64,000 bases of DNA from JAXMAR01 sp046350295 (GTDB lineage: Bacteria; Planctomycetota; Planctomycetia; Gemmatales; Gemmataceae), in assembly GCA_046350295.1 (NCBI GenBank), contig JAXMAR010000035.1, forward strand, positions 1 through 64,000. Direction: 5' to 3'. Position 1 is the stretch's first letter. Each line of letters begins with the position of its first letter. The position numbers and the translations under genes were made by a program. The notes under the pieces were generated by a model. The model did no database searches. It was given only the letters and a program-made list of their open reading frames with translations, and was not told where the DNA came from. Shown here one piece after another: positions 54,062-62,303 of the stretch.

Positions 54062-55900
54062 CTACTCGCCGCCGACGAACCCGACCGGTTCAGCGATGGG
54101 GCGCAGCCGCAGGATCCGCAGCAGATCGCCGCCGACCAAGGCGCCGCTCAACCCCTTCCGGGCGCCGGTGTCAAGAACGAGATTGTCCGCGGGCTCGGGC
54201 GCCGTAACGGGAGCGCCGGACCAGATTTCTCGAACGGGAGCCGCGCCCATCGTGGAGACGGAGCACGCCCGTGGGCGATCGGGCGTCCCCGCGAAACCTC
54301 CGAGAAAATCAGGGCCGGCGTGGGGGCAGGCCCCCATGCCAGGGCCAACCCTCGAAGCGGCGGGCGGGGTCTCGTGGACCGCGAAGCCGACGAGGTCCGA
54401 TTCGCCGTCCGCCCATGCCTCCAGAAACTCCAGCAAGTCGACTTTTTCGCGGCGCTCGCCGCGGCGGCCCTTGTGGCACTTCACGCAATTGTTGAGGTCG
54501 GCGACGCGCCTTTTCGCGTGGATGCGCGCGATGCGGGCGGGCTCATGCTCGTGGCAGTTGACGCAGGTATAGACGTTGAAGTTCGCAGGGTTGGGATGGC
54601 AAGTGGCGCAGGTGTTGGCGCTGCGGCGGGCGCCATGGTTGATCGGGAAGGCGGCGTGCTTGAAGGTGGCGCCGCGGAAGGAGACGGTGGTGTGGCAGTT
54701 GGCACAGGCCGCTCCATAACGCGCCTTGTGTACGGCCGGAGCGGCGGGCTCCTTGTGGCAGGAGACGCAGGTCTGCGCCGTGCCTTTGAAGACGCCGTCG
54801 ACGTGGCACGCCTTGCACTCCGTCGCCGCGTGCTTGCCGGTGAGCTTGAAGCGGGTCACGTTGTGGTCGAACTTGGCGATATCCGGCTTGAAGACGGCGC
54901 CTTTCCAGGTCACCGTTTCGTGGCAGCCGGAGCAGTTCGTGCCGAAGCGCCCCTTGTGGACGACCGGCTCGGCATGGCAGGAGACGCAGCTTTGCGACGT
55001 CCCCTTGAAGACGCCGCCGACATGACAGGACTTGCAATCGACGCTCGCGTGCTTGCCAGTGAGCTTGAACGCGGTCAGGTTGTGATCGAACTTCGCGACG
55101 TCTTCCCGAAAGAGAGCGCCCTTGAACGTCGCCGTGCTGTGGCACGAGGAGCAATTATCCCCGAAGCGCCCCTTGTGGACGACCGGTTCGGCATGGCAGG
55201 AGACGCAGCTTTGCGACGTCCCCTTGAAGACGCCGCCGACGTGGCACGACTTGCAATCCACGCCCGCGTGCTTGCCGGTCAGCTTGAACGCCGTCCGGCT
55301 ATGGTCGAAGCTGGTCGCGTCTTCCTTGAACAGGGCGCCCTTGAACGTCGCCGTGCTGTGGCACGAGGCGCAGTTCGACCCGAAGCGGCCGCGGTGAACG
55401 GATGGCTCCGCATGACACGCCTCGCACGTCTGCGGCGTGCTCTTGTAGACCTCGGTTCGGTGGCACTTTTCGCAGGCCAGGTCCGTGTGCTTGCCGGTCA
55501 GCGGGAATGCCGCCCAGGCGTGGTCGAAGCCTTGAAGATTCGTGATGACGGCGTTTCGGCCGCGGTGCTCCGTGTGGCAGGCGCGGCAATCCTCGACCCC
55601 GGAGATGCGGCCGTGGAGCGGGCCACGCTCGGCGACCTGGGTTTGGACATCGCTATGACACTCAAGGCAGCGATCGGCCATCGTCTGCCCGCTCCATGGG
55701 GAGGGATGGCAAGCGGCGCAGTTGCCAGCGATCTCGGCGTGGGAGGCGACGCCGCCGCGCGCAGGGCCGCCCTTCTTCCGCTCGCTGAGCGCGCCAGGGC
55801 TGAACATCGCCCCGCCGCTGGCGAGCCAGCTGAAGAAGACTAGCCCGAGCGTCAGGACGACGGCGATGCGTCCCAGGGTAAGATGGCGTTTCCAGGCCAG
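54062..55900 (-). CDS. 18-heme cytochrome c, membrane-anchored
   Basis: C-x-x-C-H occurs 18 times between about residues 60 and 500, arranged in repeats of about 65 residues (FKLTGKHAGVDCKSCHVGGV, SQSCVSCHAEPVVHKGRFG). A membrane helix (GRIAVVLTLGLVFFSWLAS) precedes the first ATG at 55807 and is reached only from a non-ATG start; CTG at 55900 with GGGAGGGA upstream is the best choice, though a hidden indel is possible. The last 100 residues after heme 18 are not cytochrome-like and may be a frame artefact. It lies on the opposite strand, ending towards the cytochrome b-like gene, and would take electrons outside the membrane. Confidence 0.85.
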   Translation of the reverse strand: MAWKRHLTLGRIAVVLTLGLVFFSWLASGGAMFSPGALSERKKGGPARGGVASHAEIAGNCAACHPSPWSGQTMADRCLECHSDVQTQVAERGPLHGRISGVEDCRACHTEHRGRNAVITNLQGFDHAWAAFPLTGKHTDLACEKCHRTEVYKSTPQTCEACHAEPSVHRGRFGSNCASCHSTATFKGALFKEDATSFDHSRTAFKLTGKHAGVDCKSCHVGGVFKGTSQSCVSCHAEPVVHKGRFGDNCSSCHSTATFKGALFREDVAKFDHNLTAFKLTGKHASVDCKSCHVGGVFKGTSQSCVSCHAEPVVHKGRFGTNCSGCHETVTWKGAVFKPDIAKFDHNVTRFKLTGKHAATECKACHVDGVFKGTAQTCVSCHKEPAAPAVHKARYGAACANCHTTVSFRGATFKHAAFPINHGARRSANTCATCHPNPANFNVYTCVNCHEHEPARIARIHAKRRVADLNNCVKCHKGRRGERREKVDLLEFLEAWADGESDLVGFAVHETPPAASRVGPGMGACPHAGPDFLGGFAGTPDRPRACSVSTMGAAPVREIWSGAPVTAPEPADNLVLDTGARKGLSGALVGGDLLRILRLRPIAEPVGFVGGE

Positions 55901-56013
55901 AGATCCCTCCCTCCCTGCGGAGATGAGAGACGAAACTTCACGGCAACAGGGCGGCGCTGTTCATGAAAGGTTAGCAGCGCTCTGTTCGATGCGCCGGAGT
56001 TTCCCCTCCTCCA

Positions 56014-57936
56014 TCACAGAGGGAGGATCGTACCGAGGACGTCGTTGAAGCCATCGGTGGCAGCGTTGGCGAAGATGGCGGTGAGCGCATCGGCGTGAAC
56101 ATTTGCTCCAGTCACGATGTTGACGCCGCCTCCCAACCCCTTGCCCGCGCTGCTGCCGGCGCCGAGGGGCCCGCCCTTGGCCAGGTTCTGCGTGATGGTC
56201 GCGTTCTTCAGGGTGACGGTAGTCGGCTGGTTCATGTACATCCCACCGCCCAGGCCATCGCCGCCGGTCGCGCCCGAGCCTCCCGCGCCGCCGCGCGCCT
56301 GGTTGAGAGACAGGCTGCTGTTACTGAGCGTGAGCGTGGCGCCGGTTTCGACCTCGATGCCGCCGCCCTGGCCATTGCCCCCCTTGCCGCCCGCGCCGCC
56401 GGCGCCACCGAGGGCGGTGTTCTGGCTGATCGTCACGCCCGTGAGGGAAGCGACGCCCAGGTACGAGACGTTGACGCCCCCCGCGCCGCCGATGCCGCCC
56501 GGCGCGCCACTGCCCCCCGGCCCGCCTTCGGAGCGGTTGAGCGTGATGGCGCCGCCGTTGATCGTCGTTTGCGAGGCGAAGGAGTTGACAGCGCCGCCTC
56601 CCGCCGCGTCGCCCCCCTTCTGGCCCGCGCCTCCCACGCCGCCGAGAGCGACGTTGGTCGAGATCGTCGTGTTGTTGATCGTGGTGAAGGCGGCAAACGC
56701 GGTGATGACGCCGCCGCCCGCCGCCTGGGCGTTGAGGACGCCGGGGCCGCTGACGTTGACGCCGCCCTGCGCCAGGTTGCCGACGATCTGGCTCTGGGTG
56801 ATCGTCAGGTGACCGGCTGTCTGATTCGAGACGCCGCCGCCCAAGCCGTGGCCCAGGTAGAGCGTGCCGGCGCCGCCGCTGATGTTGCTGCCACCGGCGG
56901 CGCGGTTGCCGGAGATCGTGGTGTTCGTGATGGAGGCGATGCCGCCGAGATTGGCGACGCCGCCGCCGGAGCCGATGCCGACGAAGCCGGTGTCGAGCGA
57001 CGTGCTGCCGCCGCCGTGGAGGTTGGCGCCTCCCTGGGCGAGGTTGTACTGGATCGTGGCGTTGCGGACGGTGAACTGGGCGCCTACTTCGTTTTCGATG
57101 GCGCCGCCGGCCGCGAAGCCGGTCATGTACAGGCCCGAGCCGCCGCTGCCTCCGGCGCCGGCGATGGCGCGGTTGCCGCTCAGGGTGGCGCCGTCGATGG
57201 TCGCCGAGCCGGCGGCCGAATTGGCGATGGCGCCGCCGAAGGCCCCGCCAAGGGTGCTCGCGAAGCCGCCGACGCCGCCGTTGTTGCCGTACGCGGTGTT
57301 GTTCTGAATCAGGCCGCCTTGAACGGAGAGCTGGCCGGCGTTGTTGTAGATGGCCCCGCCGCGCGCCGCGCCGCCGCCGGGACCGCCGATGGCCACGTTG
57401 TTCTGGAGCACGCTGTTCTGAATGGTGACGTTTCCCGCCAGGTTGGCGAGAGCGCCCCCCTGCCCTTCCCCGCTCGCCGCGATCGCTTGATTGTTCTGCA
57501 GGACGACATTCGAGAGGACGAGCGTGGCCCCGCTGTCGAGGATGCCGGCGCCGCGGTCCGCCAGGCCGTTGGCGATCGTGAGGCCGCTGATGTTGGCGTG
57601 CGTCCACGGACCGGTGACGGCGAAGACGCGCACCGCATTGCCGCCGCTGATCGTCACCTGGCCATTGCCGGCGATGGTCAGGTCGTCGAGGATGTTGAGC
57701 GAGCTCTTCAGCGTGATCGTGCCGCTCAGGCCGGACGCGAACTGAATCGTATCCGCGCCGAAATGCAGCGTCGCCGAGAAGATGGCCTGACGCAGGGAAC
57801 CGAAGCCGCTGTCGTTGAGATTGAGCACGGTGAAGGTGCTGGGCAGCGTTCTATCTTCGAGAGCGAGCAGTTGCGGGCGGAACGAAGGGCGGGGCCTGGG
57901 AGCAAGGCGGGCGCGAAAGAGGGAGAGGATTCCCAC
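56014..57936 (-). CDS. Glycine-rich secreted beta-helix protein
   Basis: 640 residues from GTG 57936, with GGAGGTG upstream. The N-terminus has a basic leader and LLALEDRTLPSTFTVLNLND, the planctomycete L-E-x-R motif at the leader end, then NDSGFGSLRQAIFSATLHFG, typical of right-handed beta-helix surface proteins. The remainder is built from about 20 short repeats of the type NNTAI/GGGI/NSGTLTLSNS (for example AAGGAIENEVGAQFTVRNAT, NGQGGGIEVETGATLTLSNS), strongly Gly/Ala/Asn-rich with few charged residues. Likely an extracellular or cell-surface structural protein. The same leader motif is at 36657. Confidence 0.8.
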   Translation of the reverse strand: MGILSLFRARLAPRPRPSFRPQLLALEDRTLPSTFTVLNLNDSGFGSLRQAIFSATLHFGADTIQFASGLSGTITLKSSLNILDDLTIAGNGQVTISGGNAVRVFAVTGPWTHANISGLTIANGLADRGAGILDSGATLVLSNVVLQNNQAIAASGEGQGGALANLAGNVTIQNSVLQNNVAIGGPGGGAARGGAIYNNAGQLSVQGGLIQNNTAYGNNGGVGGFASTLGGAFGGAIANSAAGSATIDGATLSGNRAIAGAGGSGGSGLYMTGFAAGGAIENEVGAQFTVRNATIQYNLAQGGANLHGGGSTSLDTGFVGIGSGGGVANLGGIASITNTTISGNRAAGGSNISGGAGTLYLGHGLGGGVSNQTAGHLTITQSQIVGNLAQGGVNVSGPGVLNAQAAGGGVITAFAAFTTINNTTISTNVALGGVGGAGQKGGDAAGGGAVNSFASQTTINGGAITLNRSEGGPGGSGAPGGIGGAGGVNVSYLGVASLTGVTISQNTALGGAGGAGGKGGNGQGGGIEVETGATLTLSNSSLSLNQARGGAGGSGATGGDGLGGGMYMNQPTTVTLKNATITQNLAKGGPLGAGSSAGKGLGGGVNIVTGANVHADALTAIFANAATDGFNDVLGTILPL

Positions 57937-58294
57937 GGTTCACCTCCGATGCGAACGGGCGAGTTATCCGACTGGCATGGTAGCAAAAAAAGCGGGCCCG
58001 GGCGAGCGGAGGAGCGCGGCGCCACTCAGACTCGCCGTCGGCGTCAGCTCCATGACGTTCACGCGGCCCGCGACCGGCTATCGCATCTTCGCCGGGTCGG
58101 CACGTTCGCTCTGACGGTCGTCGATCGGCCTTTTTGACGCCGCTTCATTTCGCGGGTTGCAGCAAGCCGTGGACGATTTCGAGGACGCGCTCCGGCGTTT
58201 GCGGCGGGCCACATAGGCGGCGCCGAGGTCCCAACGCTGCTGGTACTGAGCCTATTGCGTCATTTGCTCCAGGCCTGGAGCCCAAGACGCCGAA
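57937..58294. other. Intergenic, no gene recognised
   Basis: About 360 bp between two minus-strand genes. Open frames on the plus strand are continuations of shadows of the beta-helix gene. It must hold the promoter of the beta-helix gene. Nothing else was seen. Confidence 0.45.
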
Positions 58295-58318
58295 ACCCGC
58301 GGGATCGCTCCCGCGGGT
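58295..58318 (-). terminator. Hairpin after the glutaminase-like gene
   Basis: Perfect 10-bp stem ACCCGCGGGA / TCCCGCGGGT with loop TCGC; on the minus strand it is followed by TTTCGG. It lies about 40 bases after the stop at 58355. Confidence 0.65.
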
Positions 58319-58354
58319 CTCGTGCGCCTCGCAACCACTCGCTCACTCAACCAC

Positions 58355-59047
58355 TCATCCTCGCTCCTTGGGCTTGTACATCCGCATCGTCGACACCGCG
58401 TGGGCGTGGGCGCCGCCCACCGGGTCCTTGTCCGGCCAGTAGCCCGACCCTTCGGCGCGGTGCGTCTTCGGGTTGATCGGCGGCTGGCCCAGCTTCGTCA
58501 CCTGGAACATCGGCCGGCTGCTGGTCGTCCGCTTCTGGGCGTTGAGCCACTGGGCGGTCGTCACCGGCTTGTCGAACATCGAGGGGTCGATCACCATGTA
58601 GACGGTCTTGCCGTTATGGTGCACCGCGACGGCGGGGGCGACATGGTACCACCATTCGACGAAGCCTCTCGCCTCGAGGCGGGTCCGCACGTGCAGATTC
58701 TCGCCGTTGCCGAACGACCAGACGCGGACCGGTTGAATGCCGCGGGCGATCATGCGTTCGATCATGAGCTGGGCCCGGGCGTAGCAGCCATCCTTGACGT
58801 AGCGGAAGGCGATGTCGCGCTGGCTGGCCATGTCGCGGAAGAGCTTCTCGGCCTGGGCCAGAGTGAGCACGCCGCTGGTCGTGACCCGGGGGGTCGTCGT
58901 GGTGGCGACCGGCGTGCGGTCGAGAGCGGGCCGCTCGACCGCGGGGGCCCGGTCGACCGGCGGGCGGGTGACCTGGGCGCTCGCGAAACCGAAGGAGGCG
59001 AGCAGCAGTCCGAGGGAGGCGATCGATTTATAGATGAAGGATTTCAT
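58355..59047 (-). CDS. Secreted protein-glutaminase-like enzyme
   Basis: 230 residues with a signal peptide (MKSFIYKSIASLGLLLASFG) and a Pro/Arg/Thr-rich linker, then a domain like bacterial protein glutaminase, a papain-fold enzyme that deamidates glutamine side chains in proteins. Catalytic triad candidates are in order: Cys in DGCYARAQLMIERM, His in WWYHVAPAVAV, Asp in VYMVIDPSMF. VWSFGNGENLHVRT and KPVTTAQWL also fit that family. The C-terminal part (QPPINPKTHRAEGSGYW) is not in the enzyme core. The natural substrate is unknown. The transcript ends at the hairpin at 58295. Confidence 0.72.
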   Translation of the reverse strand: MKSFIYKSIASLGLLLASFGFASAQVTRPPVDRAPAVERPALDRTPVATTTTPRVTTSGVLTLAQAEKLFRDMASQRDIAFRYVKDGCYARAQLMIERMIARGIQPVRVWSFGNGENLHVRTRLEARGFVEWWYHVAPAVAVHHNGKTVYMVIDPSMFDKPVTTAQWLNAQKRTTSSRPMFQVTKLGQPPINPKTHRAEGSGYWPDKDPVGGAHAHAVSTMRMYKPKERG

Positions 59048-59298
59048 GGTTGTTCCCGATGTTGGTGTCTCTCGTTCTGATCCGAGTAGTCGGGGGCAGC
59101 GAAGATGTGACAGGCGATACCGAAAACGAGATGCGGCGAGTGGCGACCCCGGCGTAGGGGCGTTAAAAGTTAACAGTTGCGAAGGGAAAAGTGACGATTC
59201 TTAGGAGTTTTTCATTGCGACGGGGCCGCCGCTGACTTATCTTCGGACGGGAACTTACGCTGCCCCAGCGTGGAAGTCATGATGCAGAGGAGTCCAGA

Positions 59299-59658
59299 AT
59301 GACGCGATTACTCGCTGCCGTATCGATCAGTTTGGTGGGACTGATTCTCGTCACCAGTGGCGCCGACTCGGGCGACAAGGAGAAGGACAAGGAAAAGAAG
59401 TTCAAGGGCATGCTGCCCCCGGGCTGGAAGGCCCTCAAGCTCGAGAAGGACCAGATCACGAAGATCTACGCCGTGCAGAAGATGTACCGAGGCAAGATCC
59501 AGGACCTGGAAGACCAGATCATCGCGCTCAGAGCGCACGAACGGATGGAGATGGTCAAGGTATTGACCGACGACCAGAAGGCGCTGCTGCGCAAGCTGAC
59601 CACAGGAGACGACGTCAAGGAAAAGAAGGTCGAGAAGGAAAAAGCGAAGGAAAAATGA
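59299..59658 (+). CDS. Small exported lysine-rich protein
   Basis: 119 residues. Signal peptide MTRLLAAVSISLVGLILVTS, then a Lys/Asp/Glu-rich helical protein (KDKEKKFKGMLPPGWKAL, KMYRGKIQDLEDQIIALRAH, VLTDDQKALLRKL), ending in a Lys/Glu tail (VKEKKVEKEKAKEK). The helical pattern recalls Spy/CpxP-type periplasmic proteins, but the L-T-x-x-Q motif is only partly met (LTDDQK). Possible periplasmic binding or chaperone role, not established. A terminator follows directly, so the gene is transcribed alone. Confidence 0.75.
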   Translation: MTRLLAAVSISLVGLILVTSGADSGDKEKDKEKKFKGMLPPGWKALKLEKDQITKIYAVQKMYRGKIQDLEDQIIALRAHERMEMVKVLTDDQKALLRKLTTGDDVKEKKVEKEKAKEK

Positions 59659-59676
59659 GGTTGGCTCGATGCGTGA

Positions 59677-59717
59677 AAGGGACACCCGCTGTCGGCGCGT
59701 GTCCCTTTTCGTTTTGG
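59677..59717 (+). terminator. Intrinsic terminator
   Basis: AAAGGGACAC (59677-59686) pairs with GTGTCCCTTT (59700-59709) around a 13-base loop, followed by TCGTTTT. It ends the 59299 gene. Confidence 0.88.
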
Positions 59718-59817
59718 ACCCATCCCGAGCGCCGAAGTCATGGGAGAGCTGAGGTCGTGCGACTTCGGCGCCGCTGACCTCTCACGAGTTCAGCTAAGTT
59801 TGTCAGAGGGAAGAGCG

Positions 59818-60648
59818 ATGCGTCTGCTCATCATCGGCGCCCATCCCGACGACGCCGACTACGCGGCGGGGGGCACAGCCGCCTGGTATCGCCGCTCCGG
59901 CCACGACGTCCTCATGGTCAGCATGACGAACGGGGACGCCGGCCACCATCAGAGCGCCGGCGCCCCGCTGGCGCAGCGCCGTCTCGGCGAGGCCAACGCC
60001 GCCGCAGCCGTCATCGGCGCGACTTACCGCATCCTCGACAACCACGACGGTTTCCTCGAGCCCACGATCGCCAACCGGCTCTCCGTCATCCGCTTGCTGC
60101 GCTCCTACCGGCCCGATCTCGTCCTGACGCATCGGCCCAACGACTACCACCCCGACCACCGCTACACCAGCCAGCTGGTTCAGGACGCCGCGTACATGGT
60201 CACCGTCCCGGCCATCGCGCCCGACACGCCGCACCTGAGCGCCAACCCTGTCATCGCGTACCTGCCTGACGAGTTCCAGAAGCCGTATCCGTTCAGCCCG
60301 GCGGTCGCGGTCGACGTCGGGCCGGTCATCGAGAACGTCATCGACATGCTGTGCAGTCACGTCTCGCAGTTCTTCGAATGGCTGCCGTACAACGTCGGCG
60401 TCCTCGAACAGGTTCCGCCTACCGAACGTGAGCGGCGCGAGTGGCTGGGCCGGCAAACGAAGGAACGTCTGGCCCGCCAGGCCGAGCGATTTCGCCCACT
60501 CCTCATTGCCCAGTATGGCCCACAGGCCGGCGCCGCCATTCAATACGCGGAGGCGTTCGAGCCGTGCGAATACGGCGCTCCGCTCGACGCGGCTGCCACG
60601 CGCCGGTTATTCCCATTCGCCTTTGCCAAAGGCGAGCCGCGGACATGA
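59818..60648 (+). CDS. PIG-L family deacetylase
   Basis: 276 residues from ATG 59818 with GGAAGAG upstream. LmbE/PIG-L fold: zinc motif AHPDDADYAAGG (A-H-P-D-D) at the N-terminus, MVSMTNGDAGHH, and the second metal motif HRPNDYHPDHR. Relatives remove acetyl groups from N-acetylglucosaminyl compounds (bacillithiol, mycothiol, GPI precursors). Substrate not predictable here. Intact. The end (FAFAKGEPRT) lies 72 bases before the K+ channel gene; a common transcript is possible. Confidence 0.87.
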   Translation: MRLLIIGAHPDDADYAAGGTAAWYRRSGHDVLMVSMTNGDAGHHQSAGAPLAQRRLGEANAAAAVIGATYRILDNHDGFLEPTIANRLSVIRLLRSYRPDLVLTHRPNDYHPDHRYTSQLVQDAAYMVTVPAIAPDTPHLSANPVIAYLPDEFQKPYPFSPAVAVDVGPVIENVIDMLCSHVSQFFEWLPYNVGVLEQVPPTERERREWLGRQTKERLARQAERFRPLLIAQYGPQAGAAIQYAEAFEPCEYGAPLDAAATRRLFPFAFAKGEPRT

Positions 60649-60720
60649 GCCCTGTGTTGACATGGAAACACCGAAGGAGGCGGACCACAGGGGACTAACG
60701 CCCCCCCGTTCGCCAAGCGT

Positions 60721-61725
60721 ATGCTCCCCCGCCATTTCTTGCTGGCCCTGCTCGTGCCGGTCGTCTTGATCTGCGTGGGCGCCGTCGGCTTCCACGTCAT
60801 CGAGGGCCTGGGCTTCGACGAGGCGCTTTATCTCACGGTCCTGACCATCACGACCGTCGGCTACGGCGACATCGTGCCGAAGACGGGCCTGGGCCGCGTG
60901 TTCACGATGCTGCTCGCGCTGGGCGGCGTCTTCTCGATTTTCTACGCCGCCTCCGCCATCATCCGTGGCGTGGTCAGCGGCGAACTCGCTCTCCAGTTCG
61001 GAAAACGTCAAATGGAACGCGCGCTATCCACCCTTCGAAACCATGTCATCGTCTGCGGCTACGGCCGCATGGGCCGGCTCGTCTGTCGCGAATTCTCGCA
61101 GGACGCCGTCCCGTTCATTGTCATCGACGAAAACGAAGCCGCGCTGCGCGACTTCCAGATGGCGCACGGGATCCCGGTCGTCGGTGACGCCACCAGCGAC
61201 GCCCTGCTGAAGTCCGTCGGCATCGAGCGGGCCCGCAGTCTTGTCAGCGTCATGCCCTCCGACGCTCAGAACCTGTACACGACGATGAGCGCTCGCCTTC
61301 TCAATCCCAACCTGTTCATCGTCGCCCGCGTCGAGGACGGCGCCGCGGAGCAAAAGTTCGTCCGCGCCGGCGCCAACCGCGTCGTTTCCCCGTATCAGAT
61401 CGGCGGGCTCCGCGTGGCGCAGGCCGTGCTGCGGCCCACCGTGGTCGACTTCATCGAGCTGGCGACGCGCAAGGAGCACATCGACCTGCAAATGGAGGAG
61501 ACGCGCGTCGAACCGGGCAGCCCCCTGGCGGGAAAGGCGCTGCGCGACACGCGCATCCGCGCCGAGCTCAAGATCATCGTCGTCGCCATCAAGAAGCGAA
61601 CCGGTCACATGGTTTTCAACCCCGATCCGGACACGATCATCGACGCCGGCGACATCCTCGTCGCCATCGGGCACAAGGACCAGCTCGATCAGTTGACACG
61701 GCAAGGCTCAACGAGTACAGGATGA
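60721..61725 (+). CDS. Potassium channel with TrkA-N (RCK) domain
   Basis: 334 residues. Two membrane helices (HFLLALLVPVVLICVGAVGF and VFTMLLALGGVFSIFYAAS) around a pore loop with the selectivity filter TITTVGYGDIVP. Then a TrkA-N Rossmann domain (VIVCGYGRMGRLVCREF, IDENEAAL, VVGDATSDALL) and a TrkA-C domain (PGSPLAGKALRDTRIRAELK). This is the MthK-type layout: tetrameric K+ channel gated by ligand binding to the RCK ring. Complete. Confidence 0.93.
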   Translation: MLPRHFLLALLVPVVLICVGAVGFHVIEGLGFDEALYLTVLTITTVGYGDIVPKTGLGRVFTMLLALGGVFSIFYAASAIIRGVVSGELALQFGKRQMERALSTLRNHVIVCGYGRMGRLVCREFSQDAVPFIVIDENEAALRDFQMAHGIPVVGDATSDALLKSVGIERARSLVSVMPSDAQNLYTTMSARLLNPNLFIVARVEDGAAEQKFVRAGANRVVSPYQIGGLRVAQAVLRPTVVDFIELATRKEHIDLQMEETRVEPGSPLAGKALRDTRIRAELKIIVVAIKKRTGHMVFNPDPDTIIDAGDILVAIGHKDQLDQLTRQGSTSTG

Positions 61726-61740
61726 GATGGGAGGTGTCCC

Positions 61741-62286
61741 ATGTTTTTTCGCCAGAGTCGGCTCTACCTGGCCGTCGTGCCGTTTCTTGCGTTGGCGCCT
61801 TGTGCGGTGGGGGCGCCGCGCGGCGCTTCCGAGGAACTGGAGAGGCCGGCGGGAATCCTGCGCGATGATTCAGATCCGCGCAGACCGGTGGTTGAAGTCG
61901 TCTGGAACCGGGAAGGGACGGATGCAGGCCTGAAAGAGCTCTTCGCCTGGAAAGAGTTGGCGAACGTCCGCGTGGTGAACCTGAATAGCTCCAGGATCAC
62001 CGACGCCGGCTTGGCCCACCTCGAACGCCTCGACCGACTGGAAGGACTCTATCTGAACGACACGGCCATCACCGGCGCGGGCCTGATGCGCCTGAAGAAG
62101 CTCCCCCACCTGAAAACCCTTTATGTCGTCGGCACGAAGGTGACGACGGGGGCGGTCGCGGAGTTCAAGGGCGCCCGGCCCGACGTCACCGTCCTTCAGC
62201 GCTACGCCACACCTCCGCGCTTCATCGGCTGGTGGCCGCGCTACATCCCGCGCAAGTATGGCGGCGGCTTCCCGCCAGGCAGATGA
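61741..62286 (+). CDS. Small exported leucine-rich-repeat protein
   Basis: 181 residues. Signal peptide (MFFRQSRLYLAVVPFLALAP), then three short LRR units of the planctomycete type (VRVVNLNSSRITDAGLAHLE, LEGLYLNDTAITGAGLMRLK, LKTLYVVGTKVTTGAVAEFK). The C-terminus is Pro/Arg/Gly-rich (FIGWWPRYIPRKYGGGFPPG). Such proteins often bind peptides or other proteins in the periplasm; no specific partner. Starts 16 bases after the channel gene. Confidence 0.8.
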   Translation: MFFRQSRLYLAVVPFLALAPCAVGAPRGASEELERPAGILRDDSDPRRPVVEVVWNREGTDAGLKELFAWKELANVRVVNLNSSRITDAGLAHLERLDRLEGLYLNDTAITGAGLMRLKKLPHLKTLYVVGTKVTTGAVAEFKGARPDVTVLQRYATPPRFIGWWPRYIPRKYGGGFPPGR

Positions 62287-62303
62287 CCGCACCGCAGCGG
62301 CAG

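Noticed and set aside
52928..55843. 971-residue plus-strand open frame
   Set aside because: It is the antisense/shadow frame of the cytochrome b-like gene and the 18-heme cytochrome; Arg/Ala-rich composition, no domains.
56095..58137. 680-residue plus-strand frame opposite the beta-helix gene
   Set aside because: Ala/Arg/Asp-rich mirror of Gly-rich repeats; a shadow.
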